From positions 4,650,001 to 4,714,000 of the forward strand of contig NZ_CP152342.1 of the NCBI RefSeq assembly GCF_045291395.1: 64,000 nucleotides of DNA, read 5' to 3'. Numbering within the stretch: the first letter of the stretch is position 1; each line of letters starts with the position of its first letter. Of the stretch, positions 8,446 to 19,540 are shown one piece after another. The notes beneath the pieces were generated by a model. It did not search any database. It worked only from the letters and a program-made list of their open reading frames with translations, and had not been told where the DNA came from. Made by a program: the position numbers and the translations under genes. Origin of the DNA: MR-S7 sp000400995 (GTDB lineage Bacteria; Pseudomonadota; Gammaproteobacteria; Burkholderiales; Burkholderiaceae_C).

Positions 8446-9585
8446 ATGTCCACGACCACCCAGCGCAGCTTCCCCAAGATCACGGAAAGCGGCCTCGACG
8501 AACTGCGCCAGCGCCTTGGCCAGAAGATCGGCAACACCATCGAGCCCTGGTGCTACGAGGCCACGCGCGACAACATCCGCCACTACGCCCACGGCATCGG
8601 CGACGACAACCCGCTGTGGTGCGACCCCGACTACGCGGCCAAGACGCACTACGGCGGCATCGTGGCGCTGCCGAGCTTTCTGTTCGCCACCAGCCGCATC
8701 GTCTCGGGGTACGTGGGCGGCCTGCCGGGCGTGCATGCCATGTGGTCGGGCGCGGACTGGACCTGGCACAAGCCCATCCGCCGCAACGATGCGATCCACA
8801 CCGAGGCGCACCTGAAGGACCTGATCGAGCACCAGACGCGCTTCGCCGGTCGCGCCGTGCAGCAGATCTACCACGTGGACTTCTTCAACCAGACCGGCGA
8901 CAAGGTGGCCGAGGCCGACAGCTGGTGCTTCCGCACCGAGCGCGACCATGCGCGCGAGCAGGGCACCAAGTACCAGGAGGTGCGCGCGCGCGAACCGCGC
9001 CGCTACACCGACGAGGAACTGGGCGAGGCCTACAAGCTCTACCGCAACGAGGAAGTGCGCGGCGCCACGCCGCGCTACTGGGAGGACGTGAAGGAAGGCG
9101 AGGAGCTGCCTACCATGTTCAAGGGCCCGATGACGGTGACCGGCTTCATCGCCTATGCGCAAGGCTGGGGTGGCCTGTACATCCGCGCCAACAAGCTCGC
9201 GTGGAAGCTCATCGACCAGCACCCGGGCGTGGGCATCAAGAACCGCTTCGGCATCCCGGACTGCCCCGAGCGCGTGCACTGGGAGGAAGACTTCGCGCTC
9301 GAAGTCGGCGCGCCCGGCGCCTACGACTACGGTCCGGAGCGCACCTCGTGGCTCACGCACCACCTGACCAACTGGATGGGCGACACGGGCTTCCTGCACA
9401 AGGCGAGCTGCAAGATCCGCCGCCACAACCCCGAGGGCGACATGCTGTTCATCAAGGGCCGGGTGAAGCGCAAGTTCATCGAAAACGGCCAGCACATGGT
9501 CGAGATCGAGCAGGAGGCGCGCAACCAGGACGACGAACTGTCGGTCGTGGGCGGCGGCGTGGTCGTCCTGCCCTCGCGCAGCTGA
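8446..9585 (+). CDS. MaoC/FAS1-like dehydratase domain protein (double hot-dog)
   Basis: A 379-residue protein with two hot-dog-like halves. The N-terminal half resembles the FAS1-type MaoC dehydratase domain (ATRDNIRHYAHGIGDDNPLW, then THYGGIVALPSFLF, holding the Asp/His-type hydratase region). The C-terminal half (about 205-375) repeats the fold with KEGEELPTMFKGPMTVTGFI and a TGDTGFLHK-like GDTGFLHKAS stretch. The family hydrates or dehydrates acyl-CoA esters. ACAGGAGACAAAC precedes the ATG. Its stop overlaps the CoA-transferase start by one base. Together with the ligase upstream it suggests a pathway through a hydroxyacyl-CoA. Confidence 0.82.
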   Translation: MSTTTQRSFPKITESGLDELRQRLGQKIGNTIEPWCYEATRDNIRHYAHGIGDDNPLWCDPDYAAKTHYGGIVALPSFLFATSRIVSGYVGGLPGVHAMWSGADWTWHKPIRRNDAIHTEAHLKDLIEHQTRFAGRAVQQIYHVDFFNQTGDKVAEADSWCFRTERDHAREQGTKYQEVRAREPRRYTDEELGEAYKLYRNEEVRGATPRYWEDVKEGEELPTMFKGPMTVTGFIAYAQGWGGLYIRANKLAWKLIDQHPGVGIKNRFGIPDCPERVHWEEDFALEVGAPGAYDYGPERTSWLTHHLTNWMGDTGFLHKASCKIRRHNPEGDMLFIKGRVKRKFIENGQHMVEIEQEARNQDDELSVVGGGVVVLPSRS

Positions 9586-10780
9586 TGGCCATGAACGCCG
9601 CGCTGCACGGCCTGAAAGTGGTGGACCTGACCCGCGTGCTCGCGGGCCCGCTGTGCACCCAGATGCTGGCCGACCATGGCGCGCGGGTCGTCAAGGTGGA
9701 GCCGCCCGGCGGGGACGAGACCCGCCAGCTCGGCCCGCCGTTCGACCTGGACGGCCATGCGGCCTACTTCTCGGCGCTCAACCGGGGCAAGCGCTCCATC
9801 AGCCTGGATCTGTCCACGCCCGGCGGGCAGGAGGTGCTGCACCGGCTGCTGGCCGATGCGGACGTGCTCATCGAGAACTTCCTGCCCGGCACCATGGAGC
9901 GCTGGGGTCTGGGCTATGAGCAGGCGCTGGCGGCGCGCTACCCCCGGCTGGTCTATTGCAGCGTGAGCGGCTTTGGCGCAGACGGCCCATTGGGCGGCCT
10001 GCCCGGCTACGACGCCGTGCTGCAGGCCCTGTGCGGCGTGATGAGCATCAACGGCGACGCCGCGACGGGCGCGACCCGCGTGGGCATCCCCGTGGTGGAT
10101 CACCTCACGGGCTACGTGGCGCTGTCGGGCATCCTGATGGCGCTGCTCGCGCGCGGCGCCAGCGGCCAGGGCCAGCGCGTCGAGGCCACGCTGTACGACA
10201 CGGCGCTGAGCCTGCTGCTGCCGCACGCGTCGAACTGGTTCGCCTCGCAGCAAAGCCCGGCGCTGCTGGGCAGCGCGCACCCCAACATCGCGCCCTACGA
10301 CAAGTTCCGCGCGCGCGATGGCGAGCTGTTCATCGGCATCCTCAACGACGGGCAGTTCCGGCGCTTCTGCAGCCATGTGGGCCTGGAGGCCTTGCTTGCC
10401 GACGCGCGCTTCGCCTCCAACACCGCGCGGCTGGCGCACCGCGCGGCGCTGCGCTCGGCCATCGAGGCGGCCATCGCCGGGCGCGACTGCGGCCCGCTGT
10501 GCGATGCGCTGATGCGCTCGGGCGTGCCCGCCGGGCCCGTCCTCTCGGTGCCACAAGCGCTGGCGCACCCGCACTGCGCGCACCGGCAGATGCTCGTGCG
10601 CGCCGGCAGCTACACCGGCCTGCGCGCACCCATGCGCCTGGCCGGAACGCCCGGTGCGCCGGGCGCCCCGCCCCCGCCTTCGCCCAGCACGCGGGCGAGG
10701 TGCTGGGCGAGCTGGGCTTCACGGAGCCGCAGCGCGAGGCCCTGCACGCCAGCGGCGCGGTGCCCCTGCCCGCCCATTGA
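9585..10780 (+). CDS. CaiB/BaiF CoA-transferase (frameshift near 10671-10675)
   Basis: Reading from ATG 9585 gives LHGLKVVDLTRVLAGPLCTQ, ADHGARVVKVEPPGGDETR and, at Asp172, VVDHLTGYVAL, which matches the catalytic Asp of formyl-CoA transferase. After LAGTPGAPG the frame turns into low-complexity Pro/Arg/Ala and ends at 10790. The neighbouring frame, however, continues with FAQHAGEVLGELGFTEPQ and ends at 10780, the expected family C-terminus. One extra C in the C5 run 10671-10675 would restore a 398-residue protein. The break removes only the last helix, so it is either a recent mutation or a sequencing error. The gene belongs to the ligase operon and could supply or recycle CoA for the same acid. 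Confidence 0.85.
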
Positions 10781-10810
10781 TTCAAGATAACGACCCAGGA
10801 GACAAAAACC

Positions 10811-11794
10811 ATGCGCCAGTTCGTCGCTTCATGCGCGGCCGCCCTCTGCGTTCTCGCCGGTACGCCCATCCATGCCCAAGGCCCCCAGGCCGCGCCGCCG
10901 GCCTATCCCGGCAAGCCCGTCAAGGTCGTCGTCGCGTATGCGGCGGGCCAGGGCACGGACATCGCCACCCGCTACATCGCCGACCTGATGGCCAAGGACC
11001 TCGGCCAGGCCTTCGTGATCGACAACCGCCCCGGCGCGGGCGGCAACCTCGGCACCGAGATCGCGGCCCTGGCTCCGCCCGACGGCTACACGCTCACCAT
11101 GGGCACCAACGCCACCCACGTGCTCAACCAGTTCCTCTATGCCAAGGTGCCGTTCGACGCGGAGAAGGACTTCGAGCCCATCGGCCTGGTGGGCACGTTC
11201 CCCATGGTCGTGGCGGTCAACAGCGGCGTGCCCTTCGCCTCGGCGGCGGGGTTGCTGGAGGCCGTCAAGCGCAAGCCCGGCTCGGCCGACATCGCCATGC
11301 CCAGCACCACGGCGCGCCTGGTGGTGGAGCTGCTCAAGGAGCGCACCGGCGTGGCCCTGTTCGGCGTGCCCTACAAGGGCTCGGGCAACGCCATGACCGA
11401 CGTGCTCGGCGGCCAGCTGCCCGTGATCGTGGACACGCCCACGGCCTTGCGCCCCCACCTGGCCGCGGGCAAGGTGAAGGCCATCGGCGTCACCTCGGCC
11501 CAGCCCAGCGGCCTGGTGCCGGGCGCCAGGCCGGTCGCGGAGCAGGGCATCGAGGGCTTCGAGGTGATCGCCTGGAATGCGCTCTACGCGCCCAAGGGCA
11601 CGCCGCCCGCCGTGGTCGCCGCCCTGAACGCCGCGCTCAACAAGGCGCTGGCGCGGCCCGAGACGCGCCAGAAGCTGCTGGAGCTGGGCTTCGAGCCCGC
11701 AGGGGGCACGCCGGCGCAGCTTGCCGAGTTCGCGCGTGCCGAGCGCAGGAAGTGGGGGCCGCTGATCCAGGCGGCAGGCATCCGTGCGGATTGA
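10811..11794 (+). CDS. Bug (TctC) family periplasmic solute-binding receptor
   Basis: A 327-residue exported receptor. The signal peptide MRQFVASCAAALCVLAGTPIHA is followed by YPGKPVKVVVAYAAGQGTD, IDNRPGAGGNLGTEIAALA and GVPYKGSGNAMTDVLGG, all Bug landmarks. CCAGGAGACAAAAACC lies before the ATG. It is the last gene of the acyl-CoA ligase operon, 31 bp after the transferase, and so likely recognises the operon's acid substrate. No TctA or TctB partner is adjacent. Confidence 0.92.
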   Translation: MRQFVASCAAALCVLAGTPIHAQGPQAAPPAYPGKPVKVVVAYAAGQGTDIATRYIADLMAKDLGQAFVIDNRPGAGGNLGTEIAALAPPDGYTLTMGTNATHVLNQFLYAKVPFDAEKDFEPIGLVGTFPMVVAVNSGVPFASAAGLLEAVKRKPGSADIAMPSTTARLVVELLKERTGVALFGVPYKGSGNAMTDVLGGQLPVIVDTPTALRPHLAAGKVKAIGVTSAQPSGLVPGARPVAEQGIEGFEVIAWNALYAPKGTPPAVVAALNAALNKALARPETRQKLLELGFEPAGGTPAQLAEFARAERRKWGPLIQAAGIRAD

Positions 11795-11821
11795 CCGCGC
11801 CCGGCGGGCGGCTCCCGCCCG

Positions 11822-12637
11822 TCAGACCCCTTCCACCAGCAGTCCGGAAATCTCCCGCGCCTCGCGCATCATCTCCTGCGCCAGCAGATCGGTGGCCACG
11901 GTCGTGAGCTGGCTGCTCAGGCCCACCACCACCACGGTGTAGGCCAGCCGCCCGCCCGCCACGAAGACGGGCACGGCGACCACCGTCAGGCCGGCCATGA
12001 AGTTGTCCCGGTCGACGCTGAAGCCCTGCGTGCGGGCCAGCTCCACTTCCTTCTTCCAGGCCTCGAAGCGCGGCGCCTTGTCCCAGGGGATCTGCGCGAA
12101 GCGCTTGCGCAGCTCCGCCGCGCTGTCGCCGCCGTGCGCCGCGATGAGCCGGCCGGTGGCGCTGACCAGCGTGTCGAAGCGGCTGCCCACGTCCGTGTGC
12201 ACGCGGAACGGCTGGTTCGAGTGCGACAGCGCCAGCACTACCGCCGATCCCTTGGCCGCTACCTCCACGCCCATGGCCGTGACCCCGAAGCGCCCGGCCA
12301 GCCGGTCGAGCGCAGGCTGGATGAGCTGCGGGAAGCCGCTGCGGTCCAGCACGCTGCGCGCCAGGCTGATCATGCCGTTGCCCAGCGCGTAGCGCTTGGT
12401 GGCCGCGTCCCAGGTGACCAGCTCCTCGGCCACCAGCACGCGCAGGATGTGCAGGCAGGTGCTGGGCACCAGCGCCAGTTCGTCGGCGATGGCCTTCACG
12501 CCCAGGGGCTGGCCGACGCGGCCCAGCAGCCGCAGGATGGCGATGGAGCGGCTGACGGCGGGCACGGGGCGCACGCGCACCGTGCGGCCGGCCGCAGGGC
12601 TCTTGTCGGTGGTCTTGGCCTGTTTCTTTGCGGGCAT
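11822..12637 (-). CDS. IclR family transcriptional regulator
   Basis: A 271-residue protein. After a basic tail (MPAKKQAKTTDKS) come VPAVSRSIAILRLLGR and LVPSTCLHILRVLVAEELV for the winged helix, then the effector domain with GSAVVLALSHSN and GFSVDRDNFMAGLTVVAVPV. The ATG at 12637 is preferred; a start at 12727 would add a 30-residue, Pro/Ser-rich tail with no family support. It converges on the ligase operon from the other strand and may regulate it or the thioesterase gene upstream on the same strand. Confidence 0.88.
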   Translation of the reverse strand: MPAKKQAKTTDKSPAAGRTVRVRPVPAVSRSIAILRLLGRVGQPLGVKAIADELALVPSTCLHILRVLVAEELVTWDAATKRYALGNGMISLARSVLDRSGFPQLIQPALDRLAGRFGVTAMGVEVAAKGSAVVLALSHSNQPFRVHTDVGSRFDTLVSATGRLIAAHGGDSAAELRKRFAQIPWDKAPRFEAWKKEVELARTQGFSVDRDNFMAGLTVVAVPVFVAGGRLAYTVVVVGLSSQLTTVATDLLAQEMMREAREISGLLVEGV

Positions 12638-12749
12638 GGCGGAGCTGGGAGAGTGGAGCCGCCCCAGGGGCCCCAGCCAGCTGGCGGTGGCGGCCGTCAT
12701 GGCCCGGGGCGGCGGGACACCGCCCATCTTAGAGCGCGGGTGCGGCCCG

Positions 12750-13160
12750 TCACGGCGCCAGCACCTTCATGAGGGCCTGCGCGGCGAGCACGGGACTGCC
12801 TTCCACCGCCACCTCGCCGCGCATGAACACCAGCGTGCCGGTGCGCCGCACCACCTGCGCGCGCGCCTGCGCCAGCTGGCCCGCGCGCACCGGGCCGATG
12901 AAGTGCGTGTCGAGCTGCAGCGTCAGGCAGGGCTGGCGGGCGCAGGCCTCCCAGGCCACGCTGCTGATGGCGTGGTCCACCAGGGTGGCCAGGGCGCCGC
13001 CGTGCACCACGCCGGCGGGGTTGAGGTGGGCTTCCTCCGCGAGGAGGGCGTAGGTCCATGCGTCGCCGTCGCGCCGCGTCCACAGGGGGCCCGCCCGGCC
13101 CATGAAGCCCGGCAGCTCGCGCCGTTTCCAGTGCTGTTGGACAAGCTCCTCAGGGGTCAT
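12750..13160 (-). CDS. PaaI-type hot-dog thioesterase
   Basis: A 136-residue single hot-dog protein. NPAGVVHGGALATLVDHAIS contains the HGG...D signature of PaaI/YdiI-type acyl-CoA thioesterases, and LTLQLDTHFIGPVRAG the following strands. It would release acids from stalled acyl-CoA or aryl-CoA intermediates, a common safety function in CoA catabolic operons. The start ATG lies just downstream of an elaborate palindromic region (13192-13248), which probably controls it. The IclR gene follows on the same strand after about 110 bp. Confidence 0.87.
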   Translation of the reverse strand: MTPEELVQQHWKRRELPGFMGRAGPLWTRRDGDAWTYALLAEEAHLNPAGVVHGGALATLVDHAISSVAWEACARQPCLTLQLDTHFIGPVRAGQLAQARAQVVRRTGTLVFMRGEVAVEGSPVLAAQALMKVLAP

Positions 13161-13191
13161 TTCCGTGCTCCGTGGCGGGGTGGCTTCCGGG

Positions 13192-13248
13192 TGTGCAATG
13201 AGTGTATCAATGAAATAATTTTGTATATATACAAAAACTCATTGCACA
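13192..13248. promoter_or_regulatory. Nested inverted repeats upstream of the thioesterase gene
   Basis: The outer arms TGTGCAATGAGT (13192-13203) and ACTCATTGCACA (13237-13248) are perfect 12-bp inverted repeats 33 bp apart. Between them, abutting the right arm, is the perfect 18-bp palindrome TTTTGTATATATACAAAA (13219-13236). The inner core TTGTATATA is shared with the operator at 6770-6783. It lies in the AT-rich gap before the minus-strand thioesterase start and looks like a GntR-type operator-promoter. Confidence 0.55.
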
Positions 13249-13270
13249 GCCTGGCCCCGGCGGCGCGGGC

Positions 13271-15325
<2,055 letters not shown>

Positions 15326-15392
15326 GCCCGAACGCGGCTGCGTTCAGGCAAGCACAAGGGAACCGCGCCGCACTGGGCGCGGGGAGGAACCG

Positions 15393-15764
15393 TCAGGCGT
15401 GGAAGGAGGGCGGCCCGCGCGCGGGCAGCGGGGCCTGGGCGCGCCAGGCAGGCAGGGGCGCGGCGGGGCTGGGGCGCGCCAGGTGCGCCGGCGGCGCGGG
15501 TGGACGCGCGGCCGCGAGCCGCAGGGCGGGCGGCGTGGCGAGCGCCACGCACAGCAGACAGCCGGGGTCGAGGTGGTGGGCGTGCTCGGCGGCCGGGGCG
15601 TCGTGCCCGGTGTGCGGCGCGGTGGCGCACACGTCGGCGGGCTGGAGCTGCGCCAGCGCCATACGGGTGGGCACGCCCGCGAACAGCGCCGCGAGCCAGG
15701 CCAGCACGAACGCCGCGAGCACGGCGGTGCCCAGGTGGCGGCGGTGGCGCAGGCGTTCCAGCAT
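15393..15764 (-). CDS. DUF2946 family protein
   Basis: A 123-residue protein read from ATG 15764. A hydrophobic segment (about 10-30, HLGTAVLAAFVLAWLAALFAG) precedes a cysteine/histidine-bearing part, VCATAPHTGHDAPAAEHAHH then CLLC, and a Pro/Ala-rich tail. This C...H-rich...CxxC order is typical of DUF2946 proteins, which usually sit next to copper TonB receptors. It is 67 bp upstream of such a receptor here. It probably faces the periplasm and may handle copper; no activity is established. A longer start at 15845 would run into a repeat and is unlikely. Confidence 0.75.
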   Translation of the reverse strand: MLERLRHRRHLGTAVLAAFVLAWLAALFAGVPTRMALAQLQPADVCATAPHTGHDAPAAEHAHHLDPGCLLCVALATPPALRLAAARPPAPPAHLARPSPAAPLPAWRAQAPLPARGPPSFHA

Positions 15765-15807
15765 GGGCGTGGATTCTCGCCGCAAATGGCGGCGCTTCCA
15801 AAAGAGG

Positions 15808-15883
15808 AGCTGCTTGCGCTTGCTATTCCTTTGATCCAGGATCAAATCACATGGAAATCATGGAGGAGCAAGCGCAAGCAGCT
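15808..15883. repeat. Dispersed palindromic repeat, copy R2 (two facing half-elements)
   Basis: AGCTGCTTGCGCTTG (15808-15822) and its exact complement CAAGCGCAAGCAGCT (15869-15883) face each other across 46 bp. Inside lies a second perfect palindrome, TTTGATCC-A-GGATCAAA (15830-15846). It sits between the convergent-looking end of the siderophore gene set and the DUF2946 start, where a long hairpin could stop transcription of the iron operon or separate the two units. Confidence 0.8.
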
Positions 15884-15902
15884 ATGTTTTTGGGAGCATC
15901 CT

Positions 15903-16799
15903 TCAAAGCCCCGCGGCCGTGTACGCCTGCCGTAGCTGCGCGATGTTGTTCAGCAGCGCCGTCGGCCCGCTGCTGCCCATCAGGTACCAGCCCTTGGGGT
16001 CGAGGAACACCACCTGCCCCTTGCGGCCCGCGCGCGTGGCCTTGACCTGCGGGTGGTCGAACACCTGCTGCGCTGGCACGATGGCGCCGCCGCCCGCGGC
16101 CTGGCCGGTGGCGGTGTTGCGGTCGATCACGTAGATCCACGCGGGGTCGAGCCGGGCCATGTCGTCGAAGGTGTAGGGCGTGCCGCGCGGCGGCACGTCC
16201 TGGGCGGCGATGGCCGAGCGTGCGCCCAGCACATCGAACAGGAAGCCGAAGCGCCCGCCCGGCGCCTGCGGCACGAGGGTCTGGTTGATCTGCAGGAGCA
16301 GCAGGCCCGGCGCGGCGCGCGCGGCCTGCCGGCGCAGCGCGGCGGCCTCGGCCTCGATCCTGCGCACCAGCGCGCGGCCCTGGGCCTGCCTGCCGTAGAG
16401 GCGGGCGATGGCGTCGATGTTGCGCGACACGTCTTCCACGAGGTGTTGCGGGCGCACGCCCATGTCCAGCGTGGGCGCGATCTTCGCGAGCGTGTCGCGG
16501 CGCGCGGCCGAGCGTCCGCCGACGATGACGAGGTCGGGCCGCAGGCGGCTCAACGCGTCGTAGTCGGGCTCGAACAGGCTGCCGGCCGGCTCGGCGCGGG
16601 CCGCATAGCCCGCGAGGTAGGCGGGCAGCTGCGCCCGGGGCACGCCCGCCACGGGCAGGCCCAGGGCGTGGAAGATGTCCAGCGCGCCCAGGTCGTAGAC
16701 CACCGCGCGGCGGGGCGCGGCGGCCTGCGCGCCGCCCGCGCCCAGCAGCAGCGGCGCGCCCAGGGCGAAGGCGCGGCGGGTGAGGAGGGCGGGGCGCAT
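15903..16799 (-). CDS. Siderophore/heme ABC transporter periplasmic binding protein
   Basis: A 298-residue class III binding protein. A twin-arginine-like leader (LLTRRAFALGAPLLLGAGGAQA) is followed by RRAVVYDLGALDIFHALGLPVAGV, LRPDLVIVGGRSAA and LDPAWIYVIDRNT, the landmarks of FatB/CeuE-type iron-siderophore binding proteins. The protein would carry ferric siderophore from the outer-membrane receptor to an inner-membrane permease. It starts only 4 bp after the upstream TonB receptor stop, so they are one operon. No permease or ATPase follows in this window, where a repeat and the copper genes intervene. Confidence 0.87.
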   Translation of the reverse strand: MRPALLTRRAFALGAPLLLGAGGAQAAAPRRAVVYDLGALDIFHALGLPVAGVPRAQLPAYLAGYAARAEPAGSLFEPDYDALSRLRPDLVIVGGRSAARRDTLAKIAPTLDMGVRPQHLVEDVSRNIDAIARLYGRQAQGRALVRRIEAEAAALRRQAARAAPGLLLLQINQTLVPQAPGGRFGFLFDVLGARSAIAAQDVPPRGTPYTFDDMARLDPAWIYVIDRNTATGQAAGGGAIVPAQQVFDHPQVKATRAGRKGQVVFLDPKGWYLMGSSGPTALLNNIAQLRQAYTAAGL

Positions 16800-16803
16800 C
16801 GCG

Positions 16804-18887
16804 TCAGAACCCCACCGTGAGGCTGACCCAGTAGCGGCGGTCGTCGTACACGGCGCCGTAGGACTCGTCGGTCACGTGCTTGTCGAGCAGGTTGTAGATG
16901 CCCGCGCCGAGCTTGACCTGCTTGGAGAAGTCGTAGTTCAGGCCCACGTCCACGAAGGTGTACGAGGGCGTGCCCTTGGCCATGGAGGTGCGGCTCAGGT
17001 AGTCGGAGGTCTTGCCGCGGAAGTTCGCGCGGCTCCACACATTCATCTGCGCCGTAGCGCGCCAGTCGGCCGTGGCGTTGAGCATGTGCCTGGGCATCTT
17101 GTTGAGCGGCTGGCCCTGGAAGGCGCCGCTCTTTTGCTCGGAGTGCGTGTAGGTGTAGTTGGCGGCCAGGCGCACGGCGTCGGTGGCGCTCCAGGTCGTC
17201 GTGGCCTCGATGCCGCGCATGTTGGCCTCGTCCACGTTGATGCGGTCGCTGATGAACTTGTAGGCCGTGCCGTTGATGGTGCAGTTGCCCGCCGAGATGC
17301 TGGCGCCGTTGCTGCCCGAGTCCACGCAGCGGCGCTGTTCGGTGATCTTGTCCTTGAAGTCGGTGTTGAACACCGTCAGGCTGGCGCTGAGGTCGCGCCG
17401 GTTGTCCCAGACCACGCCGATCTCCTGGCTGGTGCTCTTCTCGGGCTTGAGGTTGGGGTTGCCCACGATCACGGCCGGGTCGCCTCCGCCGCCGGTGATC
17501 TGGCCCCAGTCGGCTACGGCCGCGCGCAGGCTGGGCGCCTTGAAGCCGGTGGAGACGCCGCCCTTGACGCTGAGCTGGTCGGTGGCCTTCCACACGCCGT
17601 ACAGGCGCGGCGTCCAGTGCGTGCCGTAGTTCTCGTCGCGGTTCAGGCGCAGGCCGGCGGTGAGCGCGAAGCGCTCGGTCATGCTCCACTCGTTCTCGGC
17701 GAACAGCGCCCACTGGTAGCGCTCCAGCGTGTCGATGGGGTTGGCGGTGACGAGCTGGTTGCCCTTGTCGCCGAGCTTCTCGTTCTTGTACGAGATGCCC
17801 AGCGTCGTCAGGTGGTTGCCCAGCGGCATCGTGATCTGGCTGTTGAACTCGGTGTTCTTGATGTTCATGCTGCGGCCGGGGTTGTCCACCTCCTCCTGCT
17901 GCAGGTAGGTGCTCGACGTGCCCACGGCCCAGCGGCCCACGTGCGAGAGGCTGTAGAGCGTCTTGTCGTAGCCGCTGGCCGACGCGGTGTTGGGCGTGCA
18001 GCGCCCGCTGCGGCAGGTCTCCAGCGCCATGCTCTTGCCGGGCGTGGAGATGCGGTCCTGCAGTGTGCGGCCCAGTTCGAACGTGATGTCGTGGTCCTTG
18101 TTGGGCGTCAGGCTCAGCTTGACGGTGCCCGAGGTCGTGTCCTGCTCGTTGAAGCCGTTGAGGAACCTGTCCTCGTTGCGGCGCGACTTCTGGCCGTAGA
18201 CCTGCAGGCCCAGCAGGTCCGTCTGGACCGGGCCGCCCAGGAAGAAGTTGGTCTGGTAGATGTCGCCCGATTTCGACGCCTCCTGCTGCTGCGTCTCCAG
18301 CCGCACCGAGCCCGTCCACGCCTGGGGCACCTTGCGCGTGATGATGTTCACCACGCCGCCCATCGCGTCGGAGCCGTAGAGCGAGGACATCGGCCCGCGC
18401 ACCACCTCGATGCGCTCGATCGCCTCGATCGGCGGCAGCCAGCCCTGCTCGATGCCGGGGCCGTCGCTGTTGGGGCGCGTCTCGCGCGAGTTCTGCCGGC
18501 GGCCGTCCACCAGCAGCATGGTGTAGGCGGACGCCATGCCGCGGATGCTGATGTCGCTGGAGCTGCCGCCGCCCGTGACGACCACGCCGGGCACGTCCTT
18601 GAGCGCGTCGGTCACGTCCTTATAGGTCTTCTTCTCCAGCTCGGCGCGCGGGATCACGGTGATCGAGGCGGGCGCGTCCTCCACCGCCTGCTCGAAGCCG
18701 GAGGCGGTCACCACCACGGTGTTCAGCGTGGCCTCGGTCTGGGCCTGCGCGGCGCCGGCGGCCAGCAGGCCCGCGGCTGCCAGGGACAGGGCGAGCGCGC
18801 GCGGCGCGGCGCGCGGGCGTCGTTGGAGAAGGAAATGGCGCGCGCGGCGGTGCCGCGCACCGCCACGGCGGTAGCAATGGATTGCAT
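16804..18887 (-). CDS. TonB-dependent siderophore receptor, catecholate (FepA/CirA) type; N-terminal frameshift
   Basis: The barrel and plug are intact from about 18717: a TonB-box-like VVVTASGFEQ, SSSDISIRGMASAYTMLLVDG and RGPMSSLYGSDAMGGVVNIITRK (FepA/CirA/IrgA type), ending in VSLTVGF. Just upstream in the same frame is an ideal signal sequence, LALSLAAAGLLAAGAAQAQ, but it has no start codon. The likely start, MQSIATAVAVRGTAARAIS at 18887, is in another frame and joins it by a one-base change in the alternating GC tract 18791-18820. Corrected length is 694 residues. Read from GTG 18717 the protein would lack export. A Fur-like box lies upstream. Confidence 0.85.
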
Positions 18888-18962
18888 GGGAAAAGCCCTC
18901 GAAAGAAGAATCACGGGCGGCCGCAGGGCCGCGCAGGCGTTCGCGCTGTTATGAATTTAATA

Positions 18963-18981
18963 TTGCGAATCATTCTTATTA
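18963..18981. promoter_or_regulatory. Fur box
   Basis: TTGCGAATCATTCTTATTA lies in an AT-rich gap 76 bp upstream of the siderophore receptor start. Read on the reverse strand it is AATAAGAATGATTCGC, close to the repeated GATAAT pattern of the Fur consensus. Iron-replete repression of the receptor/binding-protein operon is expected. Confidence 0.7.
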
Positions 18982-19036
18982 TAGTTTTGTAAAGTCGGGA
19001 AAGCGGCCGTCACCGGGGCTGGCGATAATCGCGGCC

Positions 19037-19540
19037 ATGCCCAACCGCTGGAAACCCAACGTCACCGTGGCCGCCATCGTCGAACGCGAGGGCCGCTTCC
19101 TGCTCGTGGAGGAAGACACCGCCGACGGCCTGCGCCTGAACAACCCCGCGGGGCATCTGGACCCAGGCGAATCGCCCATCGCCGCCTGCGCGCGCGAGGT
19201 GCTGGAGGAGACGGCCTACGACTTCGAGCCCACGGCGCTGGTGGGCGTGTACCTGAACCGCTTCACCCGCACGCGCACGGGCGACGACATCACCTACCTG
19301 CGCTTCGCGTTCACCGGCCAGGTGGGTGCGCACCATGCCTGGCGCGGCCTGGACGACGGCATCGTGCGCACTGTGTGGATGACGCTGGCCGAGCTGCGCG
19401 CCAGCGCCGACCGCCACCGCAGCCCGCTGGTGCTGCAGTGCATCCTGGATTACCTGGCCGGCCGGCGTGCGCCGCTGGCGCTGATCCACACCGACGCTAG
19501 CGTGCTGCAGCCGCCGGCCCGGTCCCACCGGGGCGGCTGA
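19037..19540 (+). CDS. Nudix hydrolase (NudJ-like)
   Basis: A 167-residue Nudix protein. The Nudix box is complete, GHLDPGESPIAACAREVLEE followed by TAYDF, with the REVLEE metal-binding glutamates. NVTVAAIVEREGRFLLVEE at the start and NPAGHLDPGE match the NudJ group of phosphatases acting on nucleoside di/triphosphates and thiamine-pyrophosphate precursors. In many proteobacteria NudJ lies beside mnmA; here mnmA is 14 kb away. The 3' end overlaps the convergent LysR gene by 44 bp. Confidence 0.88.
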   Translation: MPNRWKPNVTVAAIVEREGRFLLVEEDTADGLRLNNPAGHLDPGESPIAACAREVLEETAYDFEPTALVGVYLNRFTRTRTGDDITYLRFAFTGQVGAHHAWRGLDDGIVRTVWMTLAELRASADRHRSPLVLQCILDYLAGRRAPLALIHTDASVLQPPARSHRGG

